Below, in pieces: positions 24,709 through 30,220 of a stretch of DNA of 38,840 nucleotides. The position numbers and the translations under genes are program-made. How positions within the stretch are numbered: position 1 is the stretch's first letter; each line of letters begins with the position of its first letter. A model generated the notes under the pieces. That model had not been told where the DNA came from and did not search any database. It saw only the letters and a list, made by a program, of their open reading frames with translations. Origin of the DNA: a virus; IMG/VR virus record IMGVR_UViG_3300025133_000286, positions 1-38,840 of that record; one strand, given 5' to 3'.

Positions 24709-26258
24709 TATGCTGCTACGCCTCCAAAGCGAGTGTGATAGACAATCTTATTATCCCTTGCACCCATCCTACTTCTCTGTTGACTGGGTGGCACAGCAGT
24801 CTCAATTGCTGAGGCAAGGGCATCCTTGATGTCATCGTGTGATGGTCTACTGAGTACTAACTCTTCCTCAAGTAGCTGACAGTTACCACCTTGGTAATGC
24901 CATATCTGTTGGTTGTCGTAACGTGGTTCCAGGATGGCACCCATGCGTTCTTCTTTGCTGCCTTGGTGCCGGGTAGGTTTATGTTCTTCAATGCTGAGTG
25001 ATAGACCATTGGGTCTTATGTAGTCATTCTTCAGTGATGTCACAATTACTTTCTGTGCTGCTGTCACCTCAGCCCTCAGCTTCCTGAAGTCCCACCGTAC
25101 ATGCATTCCAAGAAGATGTCTGTAATATTCACTGACTTTATCTGACTTGAACCTATCGATGTCAAGTACGTATACATGGTGATCACTGTCTATTCCAATC
25201 ACTACAATGGCTGTGTAATCTGCCTTCTTGCTCATGCTGTAGGCAAAGTCAATTGATGCAAATACATTTAACCTCTTGTCCTTATAATACCACAGACCAC
25301 CCTCCCTTGTCAAGAACTTTTTCTCATAGTACTGAAATTTTTCTCTGTCTATGATTTGATTCTCAGGGTCGTTGGGGTCATTGTAGTACTGTGCCCTGTA
25401 CTGCATTCTGTCAAGGTACTTACCTCGTTTGATTGCAAGGGTCTTGATGTCAAAGCCAAACCACTTACCATCTGACCTTTGCTGTCTGGGCCATAGGAAC
25501 TGACCTGTGCCATCACCTCTGTCCTCCACAGCAGCTTCATATTTCTCATAGATGGGGACTCTGTCAATCATATCTCCCTGTGCATTGAAGACTTCCTCCA
25601 TCATCTCAACCATGTCGTTGTACAGGTCTTTGGGGTGATACCGTGTACCAACTACCCACTCCTGTGCACCCGGAGACTCAATGGAAGACAATAGGGAATA
25701 CTGACTCTTTACCTTGCCCCTACCCTCATTTGTGTATGCATTCTCGTAGACTACAACATCATCAAGAACAGCAATATCACAGTGCAGACCTGTGATGGAT
25801 GTTGTAAGGCCAGCAGTGAATATAGTTGAATCACGGACATTCTCCTTCTTACGTAGTGGGTGATCTACACTGATCTCTCCGTTGGTCCACTTCTCCCTCT
25901 TACCTTCTTCAGCATTGACCATCTCAGGCCAGTACCTTCTGTAGATGTCTGAGGTCAGGATATCTTTAATGAACTTAAGTTGTTTCTCAGCAAGGTTACT
26001 TGTTGCACTGATGTACAGGATACGTAGCTCTGGGTGTTTAGTTATTGTCCAGGCAACCCTGTAACCAATCATCCTTGACTTCTGATGATCTCGGGGCAGT
26101 AGGGCAAGCTGGAAGTCTTTCTTCTCTTCTCGTTCCCACCAGCCACATAGGTCTTCATGACAATGTCCCAGGACTGTGCTGGGGTGTACTAGCCGTATGA
26201 AGCTGACTAGGTCTTTCTCAGCAGCTTCCTTGACTTGCAGTGCGACGTTACTTAACAA
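24708..26258 (-). CDS. terL: Terminase large subunit
   Basis: A 516-residue packaging motor. The ATPase has a divergent Walker A (LPRDHQKSR, K60) and Walker B (DIAVLDD, about 161-167). The RNase H-like nuclease has its first Asp in FASIDFAYS (D337) and a late acidic motif HDDIKDALA near the C-terminus. The N-terminal FIRLVHPSTVLGHCHEDLCGWW is typical of T7/marine podovirus terminases. It starts with TTG at 26258: an in-frame TGA lies two codons upstream and no ATG follows before the conserved region. GGTGA is a weak SD, so coupling to the small membrane gene that it overlaps is likely. Confidence 0.93.
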   Translation of the reverse strand: MLSNVALQVKEAAEKDLVSFIRLVHPSTVLGHCHEDLCGWWEREEKKDFQLALLPRDHQKSRMIGYRVAWTITKHPELRILYISATSNLAEKQLKFIKDILTSDIYRRYWPEMVNAEEGKREKWTNGEISVDHPLRKKENVRDSTIFTAGLTTSITGLHCDIAVLDDVVVYENAYTNEGRGKVKSQYSLLSSIESPGAQEWVVGTRYHPKDLYNDMVEMMEEVFNAQGDMIDRVPIYEKYEAAVEDRGDGTGQFLWPRQQRSDGKWFGFDIKTLAIKRGKYLDRMQYRAQYYNDPNDPENQIIDREKFQYYEKKFLTREGGLWYYKDKRLNVFASIDFAYSMSKKADYTAIVVIGIDSDHHVYVLDIDRFKSDKVSEYYRHLLGMHVRWDFRKLRAEVTAAQKVIVTSLKNDYIRPNGLSLSIEEHKPTRHQGSKEERMGAILEPRYDNQQIWHYQGGNCQLLEEELVLSRPSHDDIKDALASAIETAVPPSQQRSRMGARDNKIVYHTRFGGVAA

Positions 26259-26397
26259 GCGTCACCAAGATGTCTGACCAGACACCGACTGCAATTGTAA
26301 TCAACAGGAGGTAGAAAAGTCTGTAGTCTTGTACTGTGGCACTCTTGGTTTGCTGTCCAGTCAGCCACTTCTTAATCTTACGGTATAATTTAATCAT
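26248..26397 (-). CDS. Tiny single-TM protein, 49 aa
   Basis: A 49-residue protein with a basic N-terminus (IKLYRKIKKWL) and one membrane helix (LFYLLLITIAVGVWSDIL). The ATG at 26397 lies one base after the previous stop and has GGAGG seven nt upstream. The topology would suit a small holin-like or lysis-modulating protein, but its place between two packaging-region genes gives no direct clue. Confidence 0.65.
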   Translation of the reverse strand: MIKLYRKIKKWLTGQQTKSATVQDYRLFYLLLITIAVGVWSDILVTLVK

Positions 26398-26398
26398 C

Positions 26399-27241
26399 TC
26401 ATTCCTCCACCAAGATACCATGCCAGCCAACACTACATTCACTTGCATTCTGATCACACCAACCACTTACCTTCACAATACCACCTGCTGGTACCTTACG
26501 GTGTACAGTCAGTGGACCTGTGCTGCCCTTACGGATGTATGCTGGATCAATGAATAGGTAGGCTGGGTTGACATCACCACTGGGTGTTGCTGTTGCACGT
26601 AGACGGATGTTGATTCTTTTATCCTGTGCTTCCTCTGCATGCCAACCAAGTACTGCAAGACAATGTCCTGTGGGTACCTTGAAGTGAGGGACCAGTGATT
26701 TATTACCACCCTGTGCAATCATGTCATATACGTGGCCTGTGCCTGTGGCTGTCTTGTATATTTTGATGTGATCTGCAGAGACACCATTACTTCCTGTCCT
26801 TGATGCATACATGTCATTGATGAAGCTGATGTCACTGGCAAGGGCCACTGCAGTCGTACCATTGGTTTCATAGGCCATTGTGACTTCATTTCCACTGCCA
26901 TCTAGGTATTCAATGGTTACTTCCTGTACACCTGTGCCAGCAGCACTGTCATTGCCTGACTCACTGACTAGGCTCATCTGTTCACCTGAGTCACTGGGTG
27001 TTGGTATTAATTGGTCACCTGCAGGGCTGAGTTCATTGCCTCTCCAGATATCCTCACCTGCTGCTGCGACAACCATTGACTCACGTTCACCCATCTTGTT
27101 GATGTAACGCTTACCTGATACATTACCCAGGATGACATCAAGGTTATCTTCACTGTTGGTGTCGCTGACTGGCAGTGGGTTGGCTGTGCTGACTGTTCTT
27201 ACTGTGCCAGTGGAGTCTTTGTAGATTATATCATCAGACAT
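26399..27241 (-). CDS. Putative beta-rich virion protein, 280 aa
   Basis: A 280-residue acidic protein starting MSDDIIYKDSTGTVRTVST. The N-terminal half is loop-rich (Asp/Ser/Gly); the C-terminal half is a set of beta-strands (HFKVPTGHCLAVLGWHAE, INIRLRATATPSG, KVPAGGIVKVSGWCDQ) like a jelly-roll. It may be a head fibre or decoration protein. It sits, unusually, between the two terminase genes. The start shares its A with the upstream TAA (TAATG). Confidence 0.65.
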   Translation of the reverse strand: MSDDIIYKDSTGTVRTVSTANPLPVSDTNSEDNLDVILGNVSGKRYINKMGERESMVVAAAGEDIWRGNELSPAGDQLIPTPSDSGEQMSLVSESGNDSAAGTGVQEVTIEYLDGSGNEVTMAYETNGTTAVALASDISFINDMYASRTGSNGVSADHIKIYKTATGTGHVYDMIAQGGNKSLVPHFKVPTGHCLAVLGWHAEEAQDKRINIRLRATATPSGDVNPAYLFIDPAYIRKGSTGPLTVHRKVPAGGIVKVSGWCDQNASECSVGWHGILVEE

Positions 27242-27741
27242 TATTTAACTACTCTCAATTGGATACGTTCAAGATCATCGACTAAGTCTTCTTCAAGTGC
27301 TGCTTGTTTCTTTTTCTCTGCTTCAATGGATGCTTTGGTGGGTCTGCCTTTCTTTGGCTCCCAGCCTTTGTCTGCAAGATACTTTGCCGCATTGAATGCC
27401 TGTGCAGTATCTCCTTGGGCCAGTGAGTTAACTTTACGTATACTCTTGCTAAGAAGCCTAACTTCAAGCTCTTCATCCCATGCTGCCTTATGTTTCTTGA
27501 AGAATGTACTTCTACACAGTTTAGTCCAATGAGGATATGAATCAAGATGATCAATTGCAAACTGATAGCCAGTTGGGTCTTCATACTCCAAGTAGAGTCT
27601 CTTCATTGATGGTAGACCACCATGATCTTGATTCTTGAGTGTGAAGATTGGTTCTAGTTCGTTTCTGTCTTCAGGTATGTACGACTCAAGGAATAGTGAC
27701 TGAGTTCTGAATCTGTTCATCTTGTCTAGGTATTTAGCCAT
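27241..27741 (-). CDS. terS: Putative terminase small subunit
   Basis: A 166-residue basic protein, first gene of the late operon. The pattern FTLKNQDHGGLPSMKRLYLE, then EDPTGYQFAIDHL and HWTKLC, then AKYLADKGWEPKKGRPTKA, followed by a Lys/Glu coiled coil, matches small terminase/DNA-maturase proteins of several marine phages. It would recognise the packaging site and load the large subunit. The ATG at 27741 has AGGAG seven nt upstream; an ATG at 27789 in frame lacks an SD. Its mRNA has a leader of about 205 nt from the promoter at 27954-27982. Confidence 0.72.
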   Translation of the reverse strand: MAKYLDKMNRFRTQSLFLESYIPEDRNELEPIFTLKNQDHGGLPSMKRLYLEYEDPTGYQFAIDHLDSYPHWTKLCRSTFFKKHKAAWDEELEVRLLSKSIRKVNSLAQGDTAQAFNAAKYLADKGWEPKKGRPTKASIEAEKKKQAALEEDLVDDLERIQLRVVK

Positions 27742-27828
27742 GGTCTGCTCCTGATAATAAAGACAATGCCACTTAGTGGAGACAACCATAAGGAAGACAA
27801 AATAATCCTTAAGTCTACTCTACTATAT

Positions 27829-27843
27829 GTTACTATTAGTAAC
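27829..27843. repeat. Dyad GTTAC-N5-GTAAC in the late leader
   Basis: GTTACTATTAGTAAC is a perfect 5-bp inverted repeat with a 5-bp centre, and ACTATTAGT is directly repeated (27832-27840, 27842-27850). It lies in the transcribed leader upstream of the small terminase gene, where it could be an operator or a small RNA stem. Confidence 0.45.
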
Positions 27844-27892
27844 TATTAGTTATTCTTATTAAGTTATTACTACAAATGTTATACTGATTGTC

Positions 27893-27906
27893 TATGATGT
27901 ATCATA
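27893..27906. promoter_or_regulatory. Dyad TATGAT-GT-ATCATA below the late promoter
   Basis: TATGATGTATCATA is a perfect 6-bp inverted repeat with a 2-bp centre. It lies about 40-55 bp downstream of the predicted late transcription start, a position suited to a repressor or roadblock operator. Confidence 0.45.
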
Positions 27907-27953
27907 CTGTTGCTGAAATAACTAGCTACTGTATGAGGCTTCATTGTAAGAGT

Positions 27954-27982
27954 ATTATACCATGTGAATAAAACACTGTCAA
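27954..27982 (-). promoter_or_regulatory. Consensus sigma70 promoter for the late operon
   Basis: On the minus strand, TTGACA (27982-27977) and TATAAT (27959-27954) are separated by exactly 17 bp, with TGG immediately before the -10 (extended -10). All twelve hexamer bases match consensus. The predicted start is near 27947, giving a leader of about 205 nt to the small terminase ATG. Such a strong promoter should be served by host RNA polymerase from the moment of entry unless held off. Confidence 0.93.
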
Positions 27983-28061
27983 GCACTAAATGTACTGGTG
28001 TGTAACTTTCTTACTCTACCCACTACATATGGTATGTCAGTACTCCCTGTACACATAGGGA

Positions 28062-28095
28062 CTCCTTGATACTAAGAGGGTATCTCCCTGATACT
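28062..28095. repeat. Two 12-bp repeats, CTCCYTGATACT
   Basis: CTCCTTGATACT (28062-28073) and CTCCCTGATACT (28084-28095) differ at one base and are 22 bp apart, two helical turns, so a protein could bind both on one face. GATAC and GTATC between them also form a 5-bp stem. Confidence 0.5.
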
Positions 28096-28132
28096 GGTAT
28101 TTTCTATGAGATAATTTCTTACTGCCTTTGAA

Positions 28133-28166
28133 CCCCTGTAGTCCCCTTAACCCCCTTGCCCCTCCC
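28133..28166 (-). other. Five-tract G-quadruplex candidate
   Basis: On the plus strand, C-runs of 4, 4, 5, 4 and 3 (starting 28133, 28143, 28151, 28159, 28164) are separated by 6, 4, 3 and 1 bases. The minus strand therefore carries five G-tracts that meet the G3+N1-7 quadruplex rule with one spare tract. It sits in otherwise AT-rich DNA between the two divergent transcription units. Confidence 0.75.
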
Positions 28167-28187
28167 TGTCCATATCAGAACACACTG

Positions 28188-28208
28188 ATATAAAGATATC
28201 CTTATATG
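28188..28208. repeat. AT-rich dyad copy 1
   Basis: ATATAAAGATATCCTTATAT centres on GATATC with imperfect symmetrical AT arms, and resembles the sequence at 28327-28347. The pair brackets the 18-bp direct repeats and could be an unwinding or protein-binding element. Confidence 0.4.
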
Positions 28209-28224
28209 TGCATGGTGTCATTCA

Positions 28225-28280
28225 GTCACTTGATTGATCTTACTGGTCACTATGTAAACAAGGTCACTTGATTGATCTTA
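28225..28280. repeat. 18-bp perfect direct repeat
   Basis: GTCACTTGATTGATCTTA occurs at 28225-28242 and 28263-28280 without mismatch, offset 38 bp, with a partial TGGTCACT between them. Exact repeats of this length in a short non-coding region suggest iterons or paired activator sites. Confidence 0.7.
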
Positions 28281-28326
28281 TCTGCATTGCACCCTAGTCC
28301 TACCCTAAACACATTAGGACATTGAC

Positions 28327-28347
28327 ATATAAACATATCTTTATGTC
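28327..28347. repeat. AT-rich dyad copy 2
   Basis: ATATAAACATATCTTTATGT aligns with the element at 28188-28208 with few differences. It follows a TTGACA that has no matching -10, so it is not a sigma70 promoter. Confidence 0.4.
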
Positions 28348-28427
28348 CACCCAGTCAAATCATCAACTACTTATGCAGTTAGGTAAGTCACATTAAGATT
28401 ACTATCCTATTCAATCACATATAAACC

Positions 28428-28555
28428 TTTGAACGATATGTTCAATATAGAAACCCTATAAACTAGCCAGTAAGTCATTGAATTGACTATCCTTTATACA
28501 TTAGACTAAACTAATTTAAACATATTGTTCAATCCTATTTAACGTTTCGTTCAAT
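28428..28555. promoter_or_regulatory. Three TTGAAC/GTTCAA-type dyads (operator or enhancer array)
   Basis: Three related 18-19 bp elements lie at 28428-28446 (TTTGAACGATATGTTCAAT, TTGAAC-N5-GTTCAA perfect), 28515-28533 (TTTAAACATATTGTTCAAT) and 28538-28555 (TTTAACGTTTCGTTCAAT). The right half GTTCAAT is identical in all three; the left half decays in copies 2 and 3. They end about 60 bp upstream of the sigma54-like site and also flank a weak sigma70-like pair. They may be enhancer sites for a sigma54 activator or repressor operators. Confidence 0.65.
28483..28512 (+). promoter_or_regulatory. Weak sigma70-like promoter between the dyads
   Basis: TTGACT (28483-28488) and TAAACT (28507-28512) are 18 bp apart; each hexamer departs from consensus. 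The predicted start would fall in the second dyad (28515-28533), an arrangement that would allow repression. It is the best rightward sigma70 candidate I find upstream of the early genes. Confidence 0.35.
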
Positions 28556-28616
28556 TAATACCCTGTAATTAGAATAGTTCTAGTCGTAACCCATTGAAAA
28601 CAAACAAAACCCATAG

Positions 28617-28633
28617 TTGGCACGCTTCATGCA
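28617..28633 (+). promoter_or_regulatory. Sigma54 (RpoN)-like promoter for the early genes
   Basis: TTGGCACG-N4-ATGCA matches the sigma54 consensus TTGGCACG-N4-TTGCA at all but one position and keeps the obligatory GG and GC exactly 10 bp apart (GG 28619-28620, GC 28631-28632). No -10 hexamer is correctly spaced to treat TTGGCA as a sigma70 -35. The start would be near 28644, about 60 nt before the first early gene. Confidence 0.65.
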
Positions 28634-28645
28634 ATGTTAGGGGTA

Positions 28646-28660
28646 GGACGATTTGCGTCC
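28646..28660 (+). other. Leader stem-loop GGACG-N5-CGTCC
   Basis: A perfect 5-bp GC-rich stem with a 5-nt loop that would lie within the first bases of a transcript from the sigma54-like promoter. A 5' hairpin of this kind commonly protects an mRNA from degradation. Confidence 0.5.
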
Positions 28661-28676
28661 ACAGGCAATCAAGCCA

Positions 28677-28690
28677 TTTAACTGATTAAA
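28677..28690 (+). repeat. Early-gene 14-bp dyad, copy 1
   Basis: TTTAACTGATTAAA, followed immediately by CGGAG, the ribosome binding site of the first early gene. It has 5-bp symmetric arms (TTTAA/TTAAA) around CTGA. Confidence 0.75.
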
Positions 28691-28703
28691 CGGAGTAATG
28701 ACC

Positions 28704-29228
28704 ATGAAATTCACACTCAATGAAGCCCAAGCCAAAACCTACAAATCAGCAACCAAAACCCTAGAATTGATAGGCTCAAATAGTTCAATCATACAGGATT
28801 GCAAAGACAATACAGAGGATGCTCAAACCACCTTGCTTAAAGACTTGAAAGCATTTGGTGACGTCGTTCTTTTCTGGAATAAATATTACTCTGATAAAGG
28901 ATGGTCATTCAAATACTACAATGCAACCAAGAACATGATGGTTGATCACGAAGGTAGTAAGGCAACGGACGACACAGAGAACAATGGTAAAACAATGAGT
29001 GTTTATAAATCCCTATCCTGTAAAGCATATGGTAATTTAGACGGTGATCTTAGTGCAATCTATACATGGAAAGAGCTAAAAGAGGCCGCCAATCCTAAGA
29101 GCGAAGAACAACTTGTTGAAATTGACGTTAAGAAAGTATTCACCAATCAAATGAAAAAGCTTTCAACTAGCCAGCGCATTGAAATTTACCGGGCAATGAA
29201 CGACAAGCTAGCCAATAACATTAAGTAA
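28704..29228 (+). CDS. First early gene, unknown protein, 174 aa
   Basis: A 174-residue mostly helical, soluble, Lys-rich protein (FTLNEAQAKTYKSATKTLEL). The middle is aromatic (VVLFWNKYYSDKGWSFKYYNATKN) and the C-terminus is charged (KKLSTSQRIEIYRAMNDKLANN). The start at 28704 is preferred over 28698 because GGAG (28692-28695) is 8 nt away rather than 2. It is the first gene after the sigma54-like promoter and is closed by a two-tier stem-loop, so it looks like a separate unit. Word use (many GCC, CAA, AAA codons, few CTA-CGT pairs) differs from the downstream operon, suggesting separate acquisition. Its position suggests host takeover; no domain is recognised. Confidence 0.85.
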   Translation: MKFTLNEAQAKTYKSATKTLELIGSNSSIIQDCKDNTEDAQTTLLKDLKAFGDVVLFWNKYYSDKGWSFKYYNATKNMMVDHEGSKATDDTENNGKTMSVYKSLSCKAYGNLDGDLSAIYTWKELKEAANPKSEEQLVEIDVKKVFTNQMKKLSTSQRIEIYRAMNDKLANNIK

Positions 29229-29240
29229 ATCTAATACAAG

Positions 29241-29293
29241 CCAGACATTAAGCCAGCATGACTTCAGTTGTGCTGGCCTATAGTCATGTCTGG
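29241..29293 (+). terminator. Two-tier stem-loop with an alternative fold
   Basis: The outer stem CCAGACAT/ATGTCTGG (29241-29248, 29286-29293) encloses an inner stem GCCAGCA/TGCTGGC (29252-29258, 29271-29277); all 15 pairs are perfect. CATGACT/AGTCATG (29257-29263, 29282-29288) can instead pair and would disrupt both. It begins 12 nt after the stop of the first early gene. No U-tract follows, so it is a factor-dependent terminator, processing site or switch rather than a simple intrinsic terminator. Confidence 0.6.
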
Positions 29294-29306
29294 GTTATTG
29301 ATTGCA

Positions 29307-29320
29307 TTTAATCAGTTAAA
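29307..29320 (-). repeat. Early-gene 14-bp dyad, copy 2
   Basis: TTTAATCAGTTAAA, the exact reverse complement of copy 1. With copy 3 it forms a perfect 16-bp inverted repeat (29305-29320 with 29339-29354) around 18 bp. Confidence 0.75.
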
Positions 29321-29338
29321 TGGTGTCTCGCTGGCCTG

Positions 29339-29352
29339 TTTAACTGATTAAA
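29339..29352 (+). repeat. Early-gene 14-bp dyad, copy 3
   Basis: TTTAACTGATTAAA, identical to copy 1, upstream of the gene at 29376. Its last A begins an in-frame ATG (29352) that I do not take as the start because it has no SD. Confidence 0.75.
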
Positions 29353-29375
29353 TGGACTGGTTGAAAGGAAATAGG

Positions 29376-29654
29376 ATGAACGGTTTGACGTATGTACCCA
29401 CTGATGCAGTGAAGGGTAAGGTGCTGTATCGCAGGGAGATAGTGGCGAGGGTCACAGAGAACAGTGAAGAGGATTGTCATGCAGTGGATTGCAGAGGCAG
29501 AGAGATGAGTGGCACAGTGAAGGAAGTGTTTGATTGGATACACTCTGTTAAGTGGAGCAGCGTGATTGGTGCTAACCCACTGACTGCAACCCAGTCTCAT
29601 ATGAGGATGGAGCAGAAGAGAGCACCAAGTAAGAAAAGATTTGCATTGAGTTAA
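29376..29654 (+). CDS. Hypothetical early protein, 92 aa
   Basis: A 92-residue protein starting MNGLTYVPTDAVKGKVLYRR and ending in a basic tail (RMEQKRAPSKKRFALS). The ATG at 29376 follows AAGGAA at a good distance; the frame opens further upstream at 29352 without an SD. The N-terminal half has alternating charged and hydrophobic residues suggesting beta-strands. Preceded by the third 14-bp dyad. Function unknown. Confidence 0.7.
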   Translation: MNGLTYVPTDAVKGKVLYRREIVARVTENSEEDCHAVDCRGREMSGTVKEVFDWIHSVKWSSVIGANPLTATQSHMRMEQKRAPSKKRFALS

Positions 29655-29655
29655 G

Positions 29656-29669
29656 TTTAATCAGTTAAA
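29656..29669 (-). repeat. Early-gene 14-bp dyad, copy 4
   Basis: TTTAATCAGTTAAA, same orientation as copy 2, followed by TGGAG, the ribosome binding site for the gene at 29683. It lies in the 28-bp gap between two early genes. Confidence 0.75.
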
Positions 29670-29682
29670 TGGAGTAAGTAAG

Positions 29683-29895
29683 ATGAGATTCACAGCAAAA
29701 GAAATGCACATACATTTAGTGGAAGTAATGGGATACACTGAGGCAGAGAGATACTATGTAAGGAAGTTTAATAGTGATACAGGTACGTACCTTGGTAGTC
29801 GTAGAATAATGAAGGATGACTATCGACATACACACTGGTATGATACAAAAGACAGACGAGTGGACACACAGCCAATCAATTACATGGTTGATTGA
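29683..29895 (+). CDS. Hypothetical early protein, 70 aa
   Basis: A 70-residue basic, Tyr/His-rich protein (MGYTEAERYYVRKFNSDTG, then DDYRHTHWYDTKDRR). GGAG lies eight nt before the ATG, directly behind the fourth dyad. A 51-bp gap follows. The composition suggests a small nucleic-acid- or protein-binding factor; no family is recognised. Confidence 0.7.
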   Translation: MRFTAKEMHIHLVEVMGYTEAERYYVRKFNSDTGTYLGSRRIMKDDYRHTHWYDTKDRRVDTQPINYMVD

Positions 29896-29946
29896 GTGTC
29901 TCAATTCAGACAGTAACTAACAGTATAAACTAAAGGGACTAATATT

Positions 29947-30216
29947 ATGTTTAAAATTGAAAAGAATGTACCAATGCCAACCCAATTCCGTGACAAAGCA
30001 GAAGGGTACTCAGGAATGTATCCTTTTGAAGAGATGGACAAAGGAGATAGCTTCCTCATTACCTGCTCACCTGTATTACGTGAGAATACACGCAGTAAAG
30101 TATACTCAGCAGCAATGCAGTACAAGAAAAGATGGGACGAACACTTCAGCCTACGTACCCGTATTGTCAAAGATGGTATCCGTGTATGGTGTGCCTCATC
30201 AGTACATAAGGGGTAG
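29947..30216 (+). CDS. Conserved phage protein with GDSF motif, 89 aa
   Basis: An 89-residue protein whose layout is one I have seen in many phage proteins of unknown function: FKIEKNVPMPTQFR, then YPFEEMDKGDSFLI, a basic helix (RSKVYSAAMQYKKRW) and a C-terminal TRIVKDGIRVWCA strand. The arrangement (strand, GDSF turn, helix, strand) suggests a small DNA-binding fold of the kind used by early regulators. AAGGGA precedes the ATG by about 9 nt. Confidence 0.75.
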   Translation: MFKIEKNVPMPTQFRDKAEGYSGMYPFEEMDKGDSFLITCSPVLRENTRSKVYSAAMQYKKRWDEHFSLRTRIVKDGIRVWCASSVHKG

Positions 30217-30220
30217 TGTC

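Larger units (their letters stand above)
27742..28703 (+). other. Divergent non-coding control region
   Basis: About 960 bp without a credible gene, lying between the leftward late operon and the rightward early genes. It is AT-rich with one C-rich stretch. It holds the strong leftward sigma70 promoter, two dyads in its leader, a G-quadruplex candidate, a pair of 12-bp repeats, an 18-bp direct repeat, two AT-rich dyads, three TTGAAC-type dyads and a sigma54-like promoter, each listed separately. The density of iterated elements and the strand switch make it the best candidate for the replication origin and transcription switch. I find no DnaA box of good quality. Confidence 0.8.

Noticed and set aside
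24255-24812. A 185-codon plus-strand frame crossing the terminase/Gly-rich junction.
   Set aside because: His/Cys/Leu-rich composition, no SD, and it crosses two well-supported minus-strand genes.
28221-28290. Repeated TTGATTGATC segments as a CRISPR array or att site.
   Set aside because: Only two copies with a 20-bp spacer, and no cas, integrase or tRNA gene is present.
28322-28345. TTGACA at 28322-28327 as a rightward -35.
   Set aside because: No acceptable -10 hexamer occurs at 15-19 bp; the AT-rich sequence behind it is part of a dyad.
28515-28540. GTTCAATCC resembling a tRNA T-loop.
   Set aside because: No acceptor or anticodon arms can be drawn around it; it is one of three copies of a dyad.
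28617-28640. TTGGCA at 28617 as a sigma70 -35 with TGTTAG as -10.
   Set aside because: The spacing is only 12 bp, too short for sigma70; the GG-N10-GC geometry fits sigma54 instead.
28370-28700. DnaA boxes in the control region.
   Set aside because: The closest words (such as TTATCTGCA) differ from the consensus at two or more positions, so I do not list them.
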